Positions 52,866-63,175 of a stretch of 64,000 bases of DNA are shown here, one piece after another. Numbering within the stretch: the stretch's first letter is position 1; every line of letters begins with the position of its first letter. The notes below the pieces were generated by a model that saw nothing but the letters and a program-made list of their open reading frames with translations, had not been told where the DNA came from and made no database searches. The DNA comes from Leisingera sp. NJS204 (GTDB taxonomy: Bacteria > Pseudomonadota > Alphaproteobacteria > Rhodobacterales > Rhodobacteraceae). A program made the position numbers and the translations under genes. The stretch lies in assembly GCF_004123675.1 (NCBI RefSeq), contig NZ_CP035417.1, forward strand, positions 983,501 through 1,047,500, read 5' to 3'.

Positions 52866-54761
52866 ATGCTCCGACTCCCCGATTTTCTTTACCGTCTGCC
52901 TGTTCGTATCTATGCGCTGGCGGCGCTGGCTCTCAGCCTGACGGCTGTGCTGACTTTCCTGCTGCTGTCACAATCCGTCAAAAACGCCTATGAAATGCGC
53001 TATACCGAGCTGCACAACGTCACAGACACCGCAGTCAGCCTGCTGCGCGATCTGGAAGAAGGGGTGAAATCCGGCCGTTTCACCGAGCAGGAGGCCCGGG
53101 ACATCGGCCGAGAGCGGCTCACCGCTCTGCGTTTCGGCGATGCAGGCTATGTCTATGTCTTTGATCATGATCTGGTGGTGCAGGCGCATCCGATCGTGCC
53201 TGCCTGGAACGGCACCAACCAGGGCGCCTACGAGGATGTGACAGGCATGAAGGTGTTCCAGGAGCTGGAGAAAATCGCCGCAGCTAATGGGGCAGGGGAG
53301 CTTACATATTACTTCAAGAAACCGGATTCCGACGTGATCGAAGCCAAGATCGGTTATGTGCAGGCCTATGAACCCTGGGGCTGGATTGTCGGCACCGGCG
53401 CCTATGTCTCGGATATCGAATCGGACGTGGCGCTGATGCGCAATGAGGCGCTGATCATTCTGGGCATCAGCCTGGTGACGCTGTCGATTGCCGCCTATTT
53501 CATCACCCGCAGTGTCACCGGACCGCTGAACGGTCTCAAGTCACGCATGCAGACCTTGGCCGATGGCGACACCGACAGTGAAATCCCCTCCGCCAATGCG
53601 CGCAGCGAAATGGGGGAGATTGCCCAAAGCCTCGATGTGTTCCGCCAGGCTCTGATCCGTCAGAAAGATCTGGAGAAGGCCGAGCAGCAACGCAATGAAA
53701 AGCGCAGCAATGTCGTGGCCGTGCTCAGCGGCAAACTGTCAGCCCTGTCGCAGGGGGACCTGACCGCGCAGATCACCGAGGTTTTCCCTGAGAATTACGA
53801 GCAGCTGCGCCAGGATTTCAATACCACCGCGCAAAACCTCAGCGCCACGGTTGAGCAAGTGATTGCCGCGGCCGCCAGCATCCGCAGCGGTGCTGCAGAA
53901 ATCAGCCAGGCTTCGGATGACCTGTCGCACCGCACCGAAAGCCAGGCCGCCACGCTGGAACAGACCGCCGCAGCGCTGGATGAGCTGACCGCAAGCGTCA
54001 AATCTGCCGCCGACGGCGCCCGCAGCGTCGAAACTACCATGGACGAGGCCAAAGAAGAGGCCCGCACCAGCGGCGAAGTGGTGCAGAGCGCGGTGTCCGC
54101 GATGACCGAGATCGAAGAAAGCTCCAACAAGATCAGCCAGATCATTTCGGTGATCGACGACATTGCCTTCCAAACCAACCTTTTGGCGCTGAACGCGGGT
54201 GTCGAGGCGGCGCGCGCAGGCGAGGCAGGGCGCGGCTTTGCGGTGGTGGCGTCTGAAGTGCGGGCGCTGGCACAGCGGTCTTCGGATGCGGCGATGGAGA
54301 TCAAGACGCTGATCTCTGACAGCTCCGGCCAGGTGGCCCGCGGTGTGGATCTGGTGGGCAAGGCGGGGGATGCGCTGCAAAGCATCGTCAGCCAGGTTAC
54401 CCATATTTCGCAGCTGGTTTCTGGCATTGCAGAGGGCGCGGCGGAGCAATCTACCGGCCTGAATGAGATCAACACCGGCGTCACCCAGCTGGATCAGGTC
54501 ACCCAGCAGAACGCGGCGATGGTGGAGGAGGCGACGGCCGCCGGCCATTTGCTGAAGACCGATGCCTCCAAGCTGACCGATCTGGTGGCGCACTTCAAAA
54601 TCCCCGGCGGCCGTATGGCAGCTGCTCCGGTCCAGGCGGCCAGCACGCCGGCATCTGTGCCGTCCGCCCATGGCAACGATGACTGGGACATGCAGCCCGC
54701 CGCGCAGCCTGTTGCCGCGGCCGACGGCAATGCGGCCAAGAACATGTGGCAGGATTTCTGA
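52866..54761 (+). CDS. Membrane methyl-accepting chemotaxis protein with Cache sensor
   Basis: The 631-residue receptor has a membrane span at about 15-33, a periplasmic single-Cache domain (residues 40-185, with GYVYVFDHDLVVQAHPIVPA and YEPWGWIVGTGAYVSDIES), a second span near 195-213, a HAMP domain, and a signalling domain with tip block [24 protein letters not shown] near 435. The C terminus is NMWQDF, again W-x-x-F. Single-Cache sensors bind small carboxylates or amines. A bidirectional terminator lies 35 bp after the stop. Confidence 0.93.
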   Translation: MLRLPDFLYRLPVRIYALAALALSLTAVLTFLLLSQSVKNAYEMRYTELHNVTDTAVSLLRDLEEGVKSGRFTEQEARDIGRERLTALRFGDAGYVYVFDHDLVVQAHPIVPAWNGTNQGAYEDVTGMKVFQELEKIAAANGAGELTYYFKKPDSDVIEAKIGYVQAYEPWGWIVGTGAYVSDIESDVALMRNEALIILGISLVTLSIAAYFITRSVTGPLNGLKSRMQTLADGDTDSEIPSANARSEMGEIAQSLDVFRQALIRQKDLEKAEQQRNEKRSNVVAVLSGKLSALSQGDLTAQITEVFPENYEQLRQDFNTTAQNLSATVEQVIAAAASIRSGAAEISQASDDLSHRTESQAATLEQTAAALDELTASVKSAADGARSVETTMDEAKEEARTSGEVVQSAVSAMTEIEESSNKISQIISVIDDIAFQTNLLALNAGVEAARAGEAGRGFAVVASEVRALAQRSSDAAMEIKTLISDSSGQVARGVDLVGKAGDALQSIVSQVTHISQLVSGIAEGAAEQSTGLNEINTGVTQLDQVTQQNAAMVEEATAAGHLLKTDASKLTDLVAHFKIPGGRMAAAPVQAASTPASVPSAHGNDDWDMQPAAQPVAAADGNAAKNMWQDF

Positions 54762-54790
54762 TCCATTCGGCAACCTTCACAGGTAAACAA

Positions 54791-54826
54791 AAAAAGCGCC
54801 CGGGGAAATCCCCGGGCGCTTTTTTG
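54791..54826. terminator. Bidirectional terminator
   Basis: Arms GCGCCCGGGG (54796-54805) and CCCCGGGCGC (54810-54819) have A- and T-runs on both sides. It serves the chemoreceptor on the plus strand and icd on the minus strand. Confidence 0.95.
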
Positions 54827-54846
54827 TTTCGGACTGTCCGGAAAGA

Positions 54847-57060
54847 TCAGCCGATGATCGCGTTCAGCGTGGCACTGGGACGCATCACCTTGGCCTTCAG
54901 CTCGACACTCGGGCGATAGTAGCCGCCAATGTCGGCTGCCGGGCCCTGGGCAGCGGCCAGTTCGGACAGGATTTGCTCTTCCTTGGCGCCAAGCTCTTCG
55001 GCAATGGGAGCAAAATGCGCCGCCAGACCTGCGTCTTCGGTCTGTGCTGCCAGGGCTTCGGCCCAATAGCGGGCAAACCAGTAGTGGCTGTCGCGGTTGT
55101 CCGGCTGGCCAACCTTGCGCGAGGGCGAGCGGTTGTGGTCGAGAATGCCTTGGGTGGCGTCCTCTGCCGCGGCGCCCAGCACACCTGCTTTGGCGTTGCC
55201 TTTGTTGTCGGCCAGGAAGTTCAGGCTTTCCCCCAGGGCGCAGAATTCACCCATCGAATCCCAGCGCAGGTGGTTTTCCTCGACCAGCTGCTGCACGTGT
55301 TTCGGGGCGGAACCGCCGGCGCCGGTCTCAAACAGCCCGCCGCCTTGCATCAGCTTGACGATTGACAGCATCTTGGCCGAGGTGCCCAGCTCCAGGATCG
55401 GGAACAGGTCGGTCAGATAGTCGCGCAGCACATTGCCGGTGATGGCGATGCTGTCCTTGCCTGCGGTGATGGTCTCCAAGCTCTGGCGGGTCGCTTCGCG
55501 CGGGGCCAGGGTCTGGAACTTGTCAGCAACGCCAGCGGCTTCCAGCGCCGGGGTCACATATTTGATCAGCTCGGCGTCATGGGCGCGGTTAGCGTCCAGC
55601 CAGAAGATCGATTCCGAGCCGGTCAGCCGCTGGCGGTCCATTGCCAGCTGGATCCAGTTCTCGATCGGCGCCTTCTTCACAGTGCAGGCACGCCAGATGT
55701 CACCCGCCTCGACGTCATGCGAATGCAGCGTGCCGCCATTTGCCAGAACCACCCGGATGGTACCGTCTGCGGGAGCCTCGAAGGTGGTGGGGTGGGAGCC
55801 GTATTCTTCGGCTTTTTGCGCCATCAGGCCGACGTTGGCGACCGCACCGGCGGTGGTCACGTCCAGCGCGCCATTGGCTTTGAAGAAATTGATGGTCTCG
55901 TCATAGATCGTGGCATAGCAGCGGTCGGGGATCACGCAGTTGGTGTCGCCCTTGTTGCCGTTCTGATCCCAGCCCTTGCCGCCGGCGCGGATTACTGCGG
56001 GCATCGAGGCGTCGATGATCACATCGGACGGCACATGCAGGTTGGTGATGCCCTTGTCGCTGTCGACCATATACATGTCGGGGCGCTCGGCGCGGACCGC
56101 GTCGATGGCGGCCATGATCTCTGCGTTGTCCTTGACCCGCGCCAGCAGGTCGCCCAGACCCGAGTTCGGGTTCACACCCAGCGCGTCCAGTTCAGTCCCG
56201 AATTTGCCGAACACCGGCGCCAGCCAGGCCTTGACGGCGTGGCCGAAGATGATCGGATCGGAGACCTTCATCATGGTGGCCTTCATGTGCAGCGAGAACA
56301 TGGTGCCGTCACTTTTGGTGTCTGCGATCGCCTCGGTCAGAAAGGCGGCCAGGGCCTTGGCAGACATGAAGGTCGCATCGGCCACGGTGCCGTCTTCCAG
56401 CGGCCAGGCGTCTTTCAGCACGGTGACGGAGCCATCTTTGGCGGTGAATTCGATTTTTGCGTCCCCGGCCTGCGCGGCGGTGATGGTGGCGGATTTCTCG
56501 TTTGCATAGAAATCATTGCCCGGCATCGACGACACTTTGGTCTTGCTGTCTGCGGACCATGCGCCCATCGAATGCGGGTTCTTTTGGGCAAAGTTCTTCA
56601 CCGCCTTGGCGGCGCGGCGGTCGGAATTGCCTTCGCGCAGGACCGGGTTTACAGCCGAGCCCTTGATCGCATCAAAGCGCGCGCGGATGTCTTTTTCGGC
56701 GTCTGTGGCGGGTTCTGCCGGGTAGTCCGGAATGGCATAGCCCTGGCCCTGCAGTTCCGTGACAGCGGCAACCAGCTGCGGCACTGAGGCAGAGACATTG
56801 GGCAGTTTGATGACATTGGCGTCCGGGGTTTTCACCAGCTGGCCCAGTTCGGCCAGATCATCGCTTTGGCGCTGTTCTGCGGTCAGCCCTTCCGGGAAGG
56901 CTGCAATGATGCGCCCCGCAAGCGAAATATCCTTGGTTCCGACCGAGACACCAGCGGCTGCGGCAAACTTGCGGATGATCGGCAGGAAGGATGCCGAGGC
57001 CAGTTCGGGCGCTTCGTCTACAATGGTATACAATATGTCCGGGGTTTGATTTTCTGCCAT
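54847..57060 (-). CDS. icd: Isocitrate dehydrogenase, NADP-dependent, monomeric
   Basis: The 737-residue enzyme of the TCA cycle oxidises isocitrate to 2-oxoglutarate. The length and the start ([20 protein letters not shown]) are those of the monomeric type, unrelated in length to the 400-residue dimeric enzyme. Blocks such as GN-SDRR near 132 and [20 protein letters not shown] near 585 are characteristic; the latter holds NADP-binding residues. It is a single gene with its own terminator. Confidence 0.96.
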   Translation of the reverse strand: MAENQTPDILYTIVDEAPELASASFLPIIRKFAAAAGVSVGTKDISLAGRIIAAFPEGLTAEQRQSDDLAELGQLVKTPDANVIKLPNVSASVPQLVAAVTELQGQGYAIPDYPAEPATDAEKDIRARFDAIKGSAVNPVLREGNSDRRAAKAVKNFAQKNPHSMGAWSADSKTKVSSMPGNDFYANEKSATITAAQAGDAKIEFTAKDGSVTVLKDAWPLEDGTVADATFMSAKALAAFLTEAIADTKSDGTMFSLHMKATMMKVSDPIIFGHAVKAWLAPVFGKFGTELDALGVNPNSGLGDLLARVKDNAEIMAAIDAVRAERPDMYMVDSDKGITNLHVPSDVIIDASMPAVIRAGGKGWDQNGNKGDTNCVIPDRCYATIYDETINFFKANGALDVTTAGAVANVGLMAQKAEEYGSHPTTFEAPADGTIRVVLANGGTLHSHDVEAGDIWRACTVKKAPIENWIQLAMDRQRLTGSESIFWLDANRAHDAELIKYVTPALEAAGVADKFQTLAPREATRQSLETITAGKDSIAITGNVLRDYLTDLFPILELGTSAKMLSIVKLMQGGGLFETGAGGSAPKHVQQLVEENHLRWDSMGEFCALGESLNFLADNKGNAKAGVLGAAAEDATQGILDHNRSPSRKVGQPDNRDSHYWFARYWAEALAAQTEDAGLAAHFAPIAEELGAKEEQILSELAAAQGPAADIGGYYRPSVELKAKVMRPSATLNAIIG

Positions 57061-57327
57061 GTTTCACAACCTTTCAGCGATCTCGGAGGCTTTTGTGACG
57101 TCAGCGCAGACAGGCCGCGCCAGGTTCGGGTATTCCGGTGCTGCCGCGGCGGTGCCCTGAAAATGGGCGGAACCCGGCCTGGCAGCCAATGGTATGGCCC
57201 CCATGTAGAACACGATTGCTGCGGGTGCAATGGTTTGGCGCATCTGCACCCCGCGCGGATTGCCGCGGCAGGCCCAGTGGCGGGCGGGAGAGGGGCGCTG
57301 CCCCTCTTGGGCCTGCGGCCCAATTCA

Positions 57328-57353
57328 CCCCGGAGTATTTGGGGAAAGATGAA
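57328..57353 (+). repeat. Intergenic motif CCCCGGAGTATTTGGGGAAAGATGAA-type
   Basis: CCCCGGAGTATTTGG then GGAAAGATGAA lies between icd and the SH3 gene. The same GAGTATTTG-(n)-AAAGATGAA pattern recurs inverted at 62683-62735. From memory, related motifs are frequent near gene ends in roseobacters. Function is unknown. Confidence 0.5.
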
Positions 57354-57371
57354 AATTGCGAGAGAAGGGGG

Positions 57372-57884
57372 TTATTCGCGCAGCTCTTCCGGAGCAACGC
57401 CCCAGAGTTTTTTCTTCGGTGCCCAGCCGCTGTAGCCGCCGGCCGAGATTTCACACCAGCTGGTTTCGCAGTCGCCGAGGCGGGCAACCACGCCCAGTTC
57501 AAATGCGGCGGTTACCGGCGCGCGGGAGTCCGGGCGCGCATGCACGGTCAGCATGTCTTCTTCTATCAGCACCGTGCGCACGCCGGACAGCAGCGCGTAA
57601 TGCACCCAGCCGCCGGCCCCCTCGCGGTCTTGAACCCGGCGCCAGTGGCCGTATTCCGCGGTGATCTCCAGCGGCATGCCGCGGCGTTTGAACACCCAGT
57701 CGATCTTATGGGTCAGCGAAGGGCCGCGGCGCACATTGCCCTTGGCGGCCTTCATCGAGACATAGCGGGGCAGCGGCAGGTTGGTGACAGGGCCGCGGGA
57801 TTCGGCGGCGCACACAGCCCCCGCCAGCGCCAAGGATACCGCTGCCGCTGCCAGATGGCGCATTGCCATTGCCGCTTTTTTCAC
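57372..57884 (-). CDS. Secreted SH3-domain protein
   Basis: The 170-residue protein has a Sec signal (MRHLAAAAVSLALAGAVCAA) and two bacterial SH3 modules. The first is around residues 45-95 (GNVRRGPSLTHKIDWVFKRR, GGWVHYALLSG) and the second around 110-160 (LTVHARPDSRAPVTAAFELG, GYSGWAPKKKLWG). Such proteins bind cell-wall material in the periplasm. An upstream in-frame ATG at 57866 (residue 7) is an alternative start. Confidence 0.85.
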   Translation of the reverse strand: MKKAAMAMRHLAAAAVSLALAGAVCAAESRGPVTNLPLPRYVSMKAAKGNVRRGPSLTHKIDWVFKRRGMPLEITAEYGHWRRVQDREGAGGWVHYALLSGVRTVLIEEDMLTVHARPDSRAPVTAAFELGVVARLGDCETSWCEISAGGYSGWAPKKKLWGVAPEELRE

Positions 57885-58078
57885 TGCCTGCTCGCCTCTT
57901 TTTGCCCAGCCGGATCAGGCCCAGCCTCTTGTTCCGGTCTTCTGCCCGCCTTTTTGCACTGGCCGGGAAATATCCGGCCTGCGGCAAGGGAGTTGCGCTT
58001 GGGTTCTTGTGCCCGCCCGCGTCCTGCGCCACGATGCCATGGAGGCGTGCGGAATGAAAAGCCCAAGGGAGAGCGCAA

Positions 58079-59065
58079 GTGCCAAGAGACCGACTGAGTG
58101 TTGTTGTTACGCGACGGTTGCCGGAGCCTGTGGAAACCCGGCTGAGCGAGTTGTTTAATGTGCGCCTGCGCGAGGATGACGCGCCGATGTCCCGGGCCGA
58201 GCTTGCCGCGGCGGTGAAGGATGCCGATGTGCTGGTGCCCACGGTCACCGATACCATTGATGCAGGGATCCTGGGTCAGGCGGGCGAGCGGCTGCGGCTG
58301 ATTGCGAATTACGGCGCGGGCGTCGATCATATTGATGTGTCCACCGCCCGCCAGCGCGGCATTCTGGTATCCAACACCCCCGGGGTGCTGACCGATGATA
58401 CGGCTGACATGGCAATGGCGCTGATCATGGCAGTGGTGCGCCGCATGCCCGAGGGGCTTGCCGTGATGCAGAAGGGCGACTGGAAAGGCTGGGCGCCCAC
58501 AGCGCTGTTGGGCGGGCGGATTGCCGGGCGCCGTCTTGGCATCCTTGGCATGGGACGGATCGGCCAGGCCGTGGCCAAGCGCGCGGCGGCCTTTGGCATG
58601 CAGATCCATTACCATAACCGCCGCCGGTTGCGTCCCGAAATCGAAGAGGCATTGGAGGCCACCTATTGGGAAAGCCTCGATCAGATGGCGGCGCGGATGG
58701 ATGTGCTGTCGATCAACTGCCCGTCTACCCCTTCGACCTTTCACTTGATGAATGCGCGGCGGCTGAAACTGATGAAACCCTCGGCGGTGATCGTGAACAC
58801 CTCGCGCGGCGAGGTGATCGACGAACACGCCCTGACCCGCATGCTGCGCTCGAAAGAGATCGCCGGTGCCGGTCTTGATGTCTATGAGCACGGCACCGAC
58901 ATCAACCCGCGCCTGCGCGAGCTGCCCAATGTGGTGCTGCTGCCGCATATGGGCTCGGCCACAATCGAGGGCCGGATCGAGATGGGCGAGAAGGTGCTGT
59001 TGAATATCAAGACCTTCGAGGATGGTCACCGGCCGCCGGATCAGGTGGTGCCGTCGATGCTGTGA
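58079..59065 (+). CDS. D-2-hydroxyacid dehydrogenase (glyoxylate/hydroxypyruvate reductase type)
   Basis: The 328-residue NAD(P)-dependent enzyme shows the binding motif LGILGMGRIGQAVAKR near residue 152 and the catalytic Arg in NTSRGEVIDE near 242, Glu in GLDVYE near 270 and His in LLPHMGSAT near 292. It is most like glyoxylate/hydroxypyruvate or D-glycerate dehydrogenases. The start is GTG 58079 behind AAGGGAGAG; no ATG fits. It is divergent from the SH3 gene. Confidence 0.9.
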   Translation: MPRDRLSVVVTRRLPEPVETRLSELFNVRLREDDAPMSRAELAAAVKDADVLVPTVTDTIDAGILGQAGERLRLIANYGAGVDHIDVSTARQRGILVSNTPGVLTDDTADMAMALIMAVVRRMPEGLAVMQKGDWKGWAPTALLGGRIAGRRLGILGMGRIGQAVAKRAAAFGMQIHYHNRRRLRPEIEEALEATYWESLDQMAARMDVLSINCPSTPSTFHLMNARRLKLMKPSAVIVNTSRGEVIDEHALTRMLRSKEIAGAGLDVYEHGTDINPRLRELPNVVLLPHMGSATIEGRIEMGEKVLLNIKTFEDGHRPPDQVVPSML

Positions 59066-59302
59066 GATTCGTGGCCGAATGATGTCCCGGCTGAATCCTG
59101 TATGTTGAGAATGTGTTCTGATTTTTGATCGATATGCAGAACTAATTTCTGAATTTTTAAGGGAATTCAGAAACTAATCCCAAGGTCAATCGGCAACTTC
59201 CGCACATGTGCGTGTGCGGCCCGCTGTTGTTGTGACCGATTGTCGCGCCCCCGGATTGGTGGCAGCATTACCCGGCAAACGGAATTTCCACAGGAGAAAG
59301 TC
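59066..59302. other. Intergenic stretch before ggt
   Basis: AT-rich part at 59100-59180 (TGATTTTTGATCGATATGCAG and AACTAATTTCTGAATTTTTA) is a candidate promoter region, with GAATTTTTAAGGGAATTC as an imperfect palindrome. CAGGAGAAAG at 59291-59300 is the ribosome site for ggt. Confidence 0.4.
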
Positions 59303-61096
59303 ATGCGCATGCGCTGGCAAGAAGGCCTTTTTCTATTGTCGTTCGGGGCCGCGTCCCCGCTTGTTGCACAACAAGCCGCAGATGGGGTTGCACCGGAGGC
59401 GGCGGCTGGCGGCAGCTTTGTAGCGGTTTCCCCTGACGCGGCAGCCGCGCTGGAGGCCAAGGCCAACGGCCAAGCCGTGGAAGCTGACAACTGGATGGTC
59501 GCCGCCGCCAATCCGCATGCGGTGGAGGCCGGCGCCGCCGTGCTGCGCGCAGGCGGCACCGCGGCTGATGCGATGGTGGCGGTGCAGACCGTGCTGGGGC
59601 TGGTGGAGCCGCAATCGTCGGGCCTTGGCGGCGGCGCGTTCCTGGTATGGTATGACGCTGCCACGGGCGAGCTGACCACACTGGACGGGCGCGAGACGGC
59701 GCCGCTGGCTGCCACACCAATCTTGTTTCAGGATGAAAACGGCGAGCCGTTGAAATTCTTTGATGCGGTGGTCGGCGGTCTGTCTGTCGGCACGCCGGGC
59801 ACACCTGCGCTGCTGGAAGCCGCGCACCGGCGCTGGGGGCGCGCCAACTGGCCGTCGCTGTTTGAACCGGCGATCCAGCTGGCCGAGGAAGGATTTTCCG
59901 TCTCGCCGCGTCTGGCTGCGCTGGTGGCGGGCGATGCAGAGCGGCTGGCGCGTTTTCCGGCTACGGCGGAGTATTTTCTGCCGGACGGCGCACCCATTGC
60001 CGAAGGCGCTATGCTGCTGAACCCTGACTATGCCGCCACCTTGCGGGCGCTGGCACAGGGCGGGGCAGGGGCGTTTTACACCGGTCCCATCGCGGCAGAG
60101 ATCGTCCGCACCGTCAACACGGCCGAGGGCAACCCGGGCGTTTTGTCCGCCACCGATCTGGCGCTTTATCAGGTCAGGGAACGTCCGGCAGTCTGCGCCG
60201 CCTACCGCGATTTCGAGGCCTGCGGCATGGGGCCGCCGTCCTCCGGTGCGCTGACGGTGGGGCAGATCCTGGGAATGCTTGGACAGTATGATCTGGCGGA
60301 GCTGGGCGCGGACAGTGCCGAGGCCTGGCGGCTGATCGGCGATGCTTCGCGGCTCGCCTTCGCCGACCGGGGCCGTTACATGGCGGACAGTGATTTTGTG
60401 CCGGTGCCGACGCATGGGCTGGTGGCAGCGGATTACCTCGCCAGCCGGTCTAGGCTGCTGCAAAGTGGTGATGCGCTGCCCGAGGTGGCGCCGGGCACGC
60501 CCGAGTTCGATCACGCGCTGCTGCTGGCAGATGACGAGTCGATCGAGCTGCCCTCGACCTCGCATATCTCGATTGTGGACCAGTACGGTAACGTGCTGTC
60601 GATGACCACGACGATAGAAAACGCCTTTGGCTCGCGTCTGATGGCGGGCGGTTTCCTGTTGAATAATGAGCTGACGGATTTCTCCTTCCGCACCCATGCG
60701 GACGGCGTGCCCATTGCCAACCGGCTGGAACCGGGCAAGCGTCCGCGCTCCTCGATGGCGCCGACGATCGTGCTGCGGGACAGCAAGCCGGTGCTGGCCA
60801 TCGGCTCTCCCGGCGGCAGCCGGATCATCGGCTATGTGGCGAAATCCATCGTGGCATGGGCGGATTGGGGGATGAACATCCAAGAGGCACTGGCGCTGCC
60901 GCATCTGGTTAACCGGTTCGGCACCTATGATCTGGAGGCAGGCACCAGCGCCGAGGGGTTGGAACAGGCGCTGACAGACATGGGGTATGAGGTCAATATC
61001 CGCGATCTGACCTCCGGCCTGCACGCGATTGAAATCGGCGAAGGGCTGAGGGGAGCTGCGGACCCGAGACGGGAAGGGATTGCGCTGGGCGGTTAG
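59303..61096 (+). CDS. ggt: Gamma-glutamyltransferase
   Basis: The 597-residue exported enzyme transfers or hydrolyses gamma-glutamyl groups, for example from glutathione. A short signal-like start (LFLLSFGAASPLVAQQAADG) precedes the large subunit. Self-cleavage should occur before Thr419 in LPSTSHISIVDQYGN, which becomes the nucleophile. GLGGGAFLVWYDA, NNELTDFSF and APTIVLRDSKPVLAIGSPGG are family blocks. ATG 59303 has the best ribosome site; the frame stays open upstream to 59240. Confidence 0.93.
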   Translation: MRMRWQEGLFLLSFGAASPLVAQQAADGVAPEAAAGGSFVAVSPDAAAALEAKANGQAVEADNWMVAAANPHAVEAGAAVLRAGGTAADAMVAVQTVLGLVEPQSSGLGGGAFLVWYDAATGELTTLDGRETAPLAATPILFQDENGEPLKFFDAVVGGLSVGTPGTPALLEAAHRRWGRANWPSLFEPAIQLAEEGFSVSPRLAALVAGDAERLARFPATAEYFLPDGAPIAEGAMLLNPDYAATLRALAQGGAGAFYTGPIAAEIVRTVNTAEGNPGVLSATDLALYQVRERPAVCAAYRDFEACGMGPPSSGALTVGQILGMLGQYDLAELGADSAEAWRLIGDASRLAFADRGRYMADSDFVPVPTHGLVAADYLASRSRLLQSGDALPEVAPGTPEFDHALLLADDESIELPSTSHISIVDQYGNVLSMTTTIENAFGSRLMAGGFLLNNELTDFSFRTHADGVPIANRLEPGKRPRSSMAPTIVLRDSKPVLAIGSPGGSRIIGYVAKSIVAWADWGMNIQEALALPHLVNRFGTYDLEAGTSAEGLEQALTDMGYEVNIRDLTSGLHAIEIGEGLRGAADPRREGIALGG

Positions 61097-61230
61097 CCCG
61101 TTACTGCCCGGCCGCCATGCCGGGCGGCATCAGCGCTACGGGGTTCTGGGTATTGCTGAACTGCAAGTTCGGAGCGTAGGTTAACAGGTGAAGTTCCGGG
61201 CTTTGTGCCCTGACCCCGAGGAGACCCATT

Positions 61231-62634
61231 ATGGTGCAAGCCATCTCATTGCCCCGCAACGAGGCCGGGATCGCCGCCGCTGTCGAGACGCTGAGCCAGC
61301 GGTTCTGCGATCAGCTGCAAACCGGCCAGGCCATCCGCGATCAGCACGGCCACACCACCACATGGATCACCAATCAGCCTCCGGATGCGGTGGTCTTCCC
61401 CACCTCTACGGAAGAAGTTTCCGAGATTATCAAGGTCTGCGCCGAATACGGCGTGCCGGTTATTCCCTTCGGCACCGGTACCTCTCTGGAAGGCCATGTG
61501 AACGCCCCCGCCGGCGGTATCTGCATCGACATGATGCGGATGGACAGGATTATCGCCGTCCATGCCGAAGACCTCGACGTGGTGGTGCAGCCCGGCGTCA
61601 CCCGTGAGCAGCTCAACACCTATCTGCGCGATCAGGGTCTGTTTTTCCCGATCGATCCCGGCGCCAATGCATCCTTGGGCGGCATGGCGGCGACGCGGGC
61701 CTCGGGCACCAACGCGGTGCGCTATGGCACCATGAAGGACAATGTGCTGGCGCTTGAGGCGGTGATGGCCGACGGCGGCGTGATCAGCACGGCGCAGCGG
61801 GCCAGGAAATCCTCGGCAGGTTATGACATGACGCGCCTGCTGGTCGGCTCCGAGGGCACCCTAGGCCTGATCACCGAGCTGACGCTGAAACTGCAGGGCA
61901 TCCCCGAGGCGATCCGCTCCGCCCGCTGTTCCTTCCGCACCGTGGATGACGCCTGCCGCGCGGTGATGATGACCATCCAATACGGCATCCCTGTTGCCCG
62001 GATCGAACTGCTGGATGCGCTCAGCGTGCGGGCGGCCAATGCCTATTCCGGCCTCGACCTGCCAGAGACGCCGCTGCTGCTGCTGGAATTCCACGGTTCG
62101 GACGCGGGTGTGGTGGAACAGTCGGACATGTTTGCCTCCATCGCCGAGGAATTCAGCGGTTTTGACTTTGCCGCGACCTCAACATCCGAGGAACGCAACA
62201 AACTTTGGCAGGCGCGCCATGACATGTATTGGGCCAGCCTGCAGCTGCGCCCCGGTGCCAAGGGGATCTCGACCGATGTCTGCGTGCCGATCTCGCGCCT
62301 TGCGGAATGCGTCGGCGCCGCGCGGGACAAGGCTGAGAGCATGGGACTGATGGCGCCGATTGTCGGCCATGTGGGCGACGGCAATTTTCACGCGCTGCTG
62401 CTGATTGATATGGACAGCGGTATCGAACGGCAGAAGGCGGATGATTTTGTCGGCTGGCTGAACGATCTGGCGATCTCGATGGATGGCACCTGCACCGGCG
62501 AGCACGGCATCGGACAGGGCAAACGTCCCTATCTGCAAAAGGAGCTGGGCGAGACGACCCGCTATATGGCAGCCATCAAGGCCGCACTGGATCCGGAGAA
62601 CATCATGAATCCGGGCAAGATCCTGGAGATATGA
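61231..62634 (+). CDS. FAD-linked D-lactate/glycolate dehydrogenase family protein (GlcD-like)
   Basis: The 467-residue protein has the PCMH FAD-binding domain: VIPFGTGTSLEGHVNAPAGG near 90, DPGANASLGGMAATRASGTN near 143, then the C-terminal FAD-oxidase domain with HVGDGNFHALLLIDM near 382 and GEHGIGQGKRPYL near 423. It is of the D-lactate dehydrogenase (cytochrome) type that donates electrons to the respiratory chain. GAGGAGACCC-like bases lie before ATG 61231. The start of glycolate or lactate use is inferred. Confidence 0.9.
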   Translation: MVQAISLPRNEAGIAAAVETLSQRFCDQLQTGQAIRDQHGHTTTWITNQPPDAVVFPTSTEEVSEIIKVCAEYGVPVIPFGTGTSLEGHVNAPAGGICIDMMRMDRIIAVHAEDLDVVVQPGVTREQLNTYLRDQGLFFPIDPGANASLGGMAATRASGTNAVRYGTMKDNVLALEAVMADGGVISTAQRARKSSAGYDMTRLLVGSEGTLGLITELTLKLQGIPEAIRSARCSFRTVDDACRAVMMTIQYGIPVARIELLDALSVRAANAYSGLDLPETPLLLLEFHGSDAGVVEQSDMFASIAEEFSGFDFAATSTSEERNKLWQARHDMYWASLQLRPGAKGISTDVCVPISRLAECVGAARDKAESMGLMAPIVGHVGDGNFHALLLIDMDSGIERQKADDFVGWLNDLAISMDGTCTGEHGIGQGKRPYLQKELGETTRYMAAIKAALDPENIMNPGKILEI

Positions 62635-62682
62635 GCCGCAGGAGCCGGCTGCGAACCATGCTGGATCAACGGCGGACTTTGT

Positions 62683-62735
62683 GTATTTAGAAAAAGCTGA
62701 AGCACTGCCCTGTCGCTTCATCTTTTCTCAAATAC
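62683..62735. terminator. Long hairpin with the GAGTATTTG motif
   Basis: GTATTTAGAAAAAGCTGAAG at 62683-62702 pairs with CTTCATCTTTTCTCAAATAC at 62716-62735 apart from a few mismatches. It lies about 50 bp after the dehydrogenase stop and may terminate transcription. It contains two inverted copies of the motif seen at 57328. Confidence 0.6.
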
Positions 62736-63175
62736 TCACTGCGCAACGGGGGCAACAGGATGCAGCGCCAAGATGTTGCACCCCCGGCGCACGCCTGCCT
62801 CAGCGTATCTTAAACCCGCTCTGTCATGATCCCGCTTGATCGCGGTCACCGCCGGGCCTGACACCCCCGGCATTTTGGAACAGGGCCCTTTGGCAAGGGC
62901 ACGCAGAGACAACGTTGAGCGTGCGGGAGGAACCTCCCGTCCCGCCTCCGCCTCCTTGGCGGCGCCGCCATTCCTAACTGCTGACAATCAAAGCATCAGA
63001 CAGCACCCAAGGATCAGCACCGGCAGAATGCGGCAGCAACCGGCAGGGCAGGGTCCTGGCCGGACAGCGGCGATTGCACTGCACTCTTCCCTGAATTGCC
63101 GGAAAGCTGCCGCAATTCTGCGCCGGGTCCTGAATTGGGATGAAGCCGGAGCGTTTCGCAAAACCGGAGAACGGC
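62736..63175. other. Intergenic stretch
   Basis: Open frames exist on both strands (for example 62836-63237 plus) but they resemble no family and have no ribosome site. I treat the stretch as non-coding. Confidence 0.35.
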
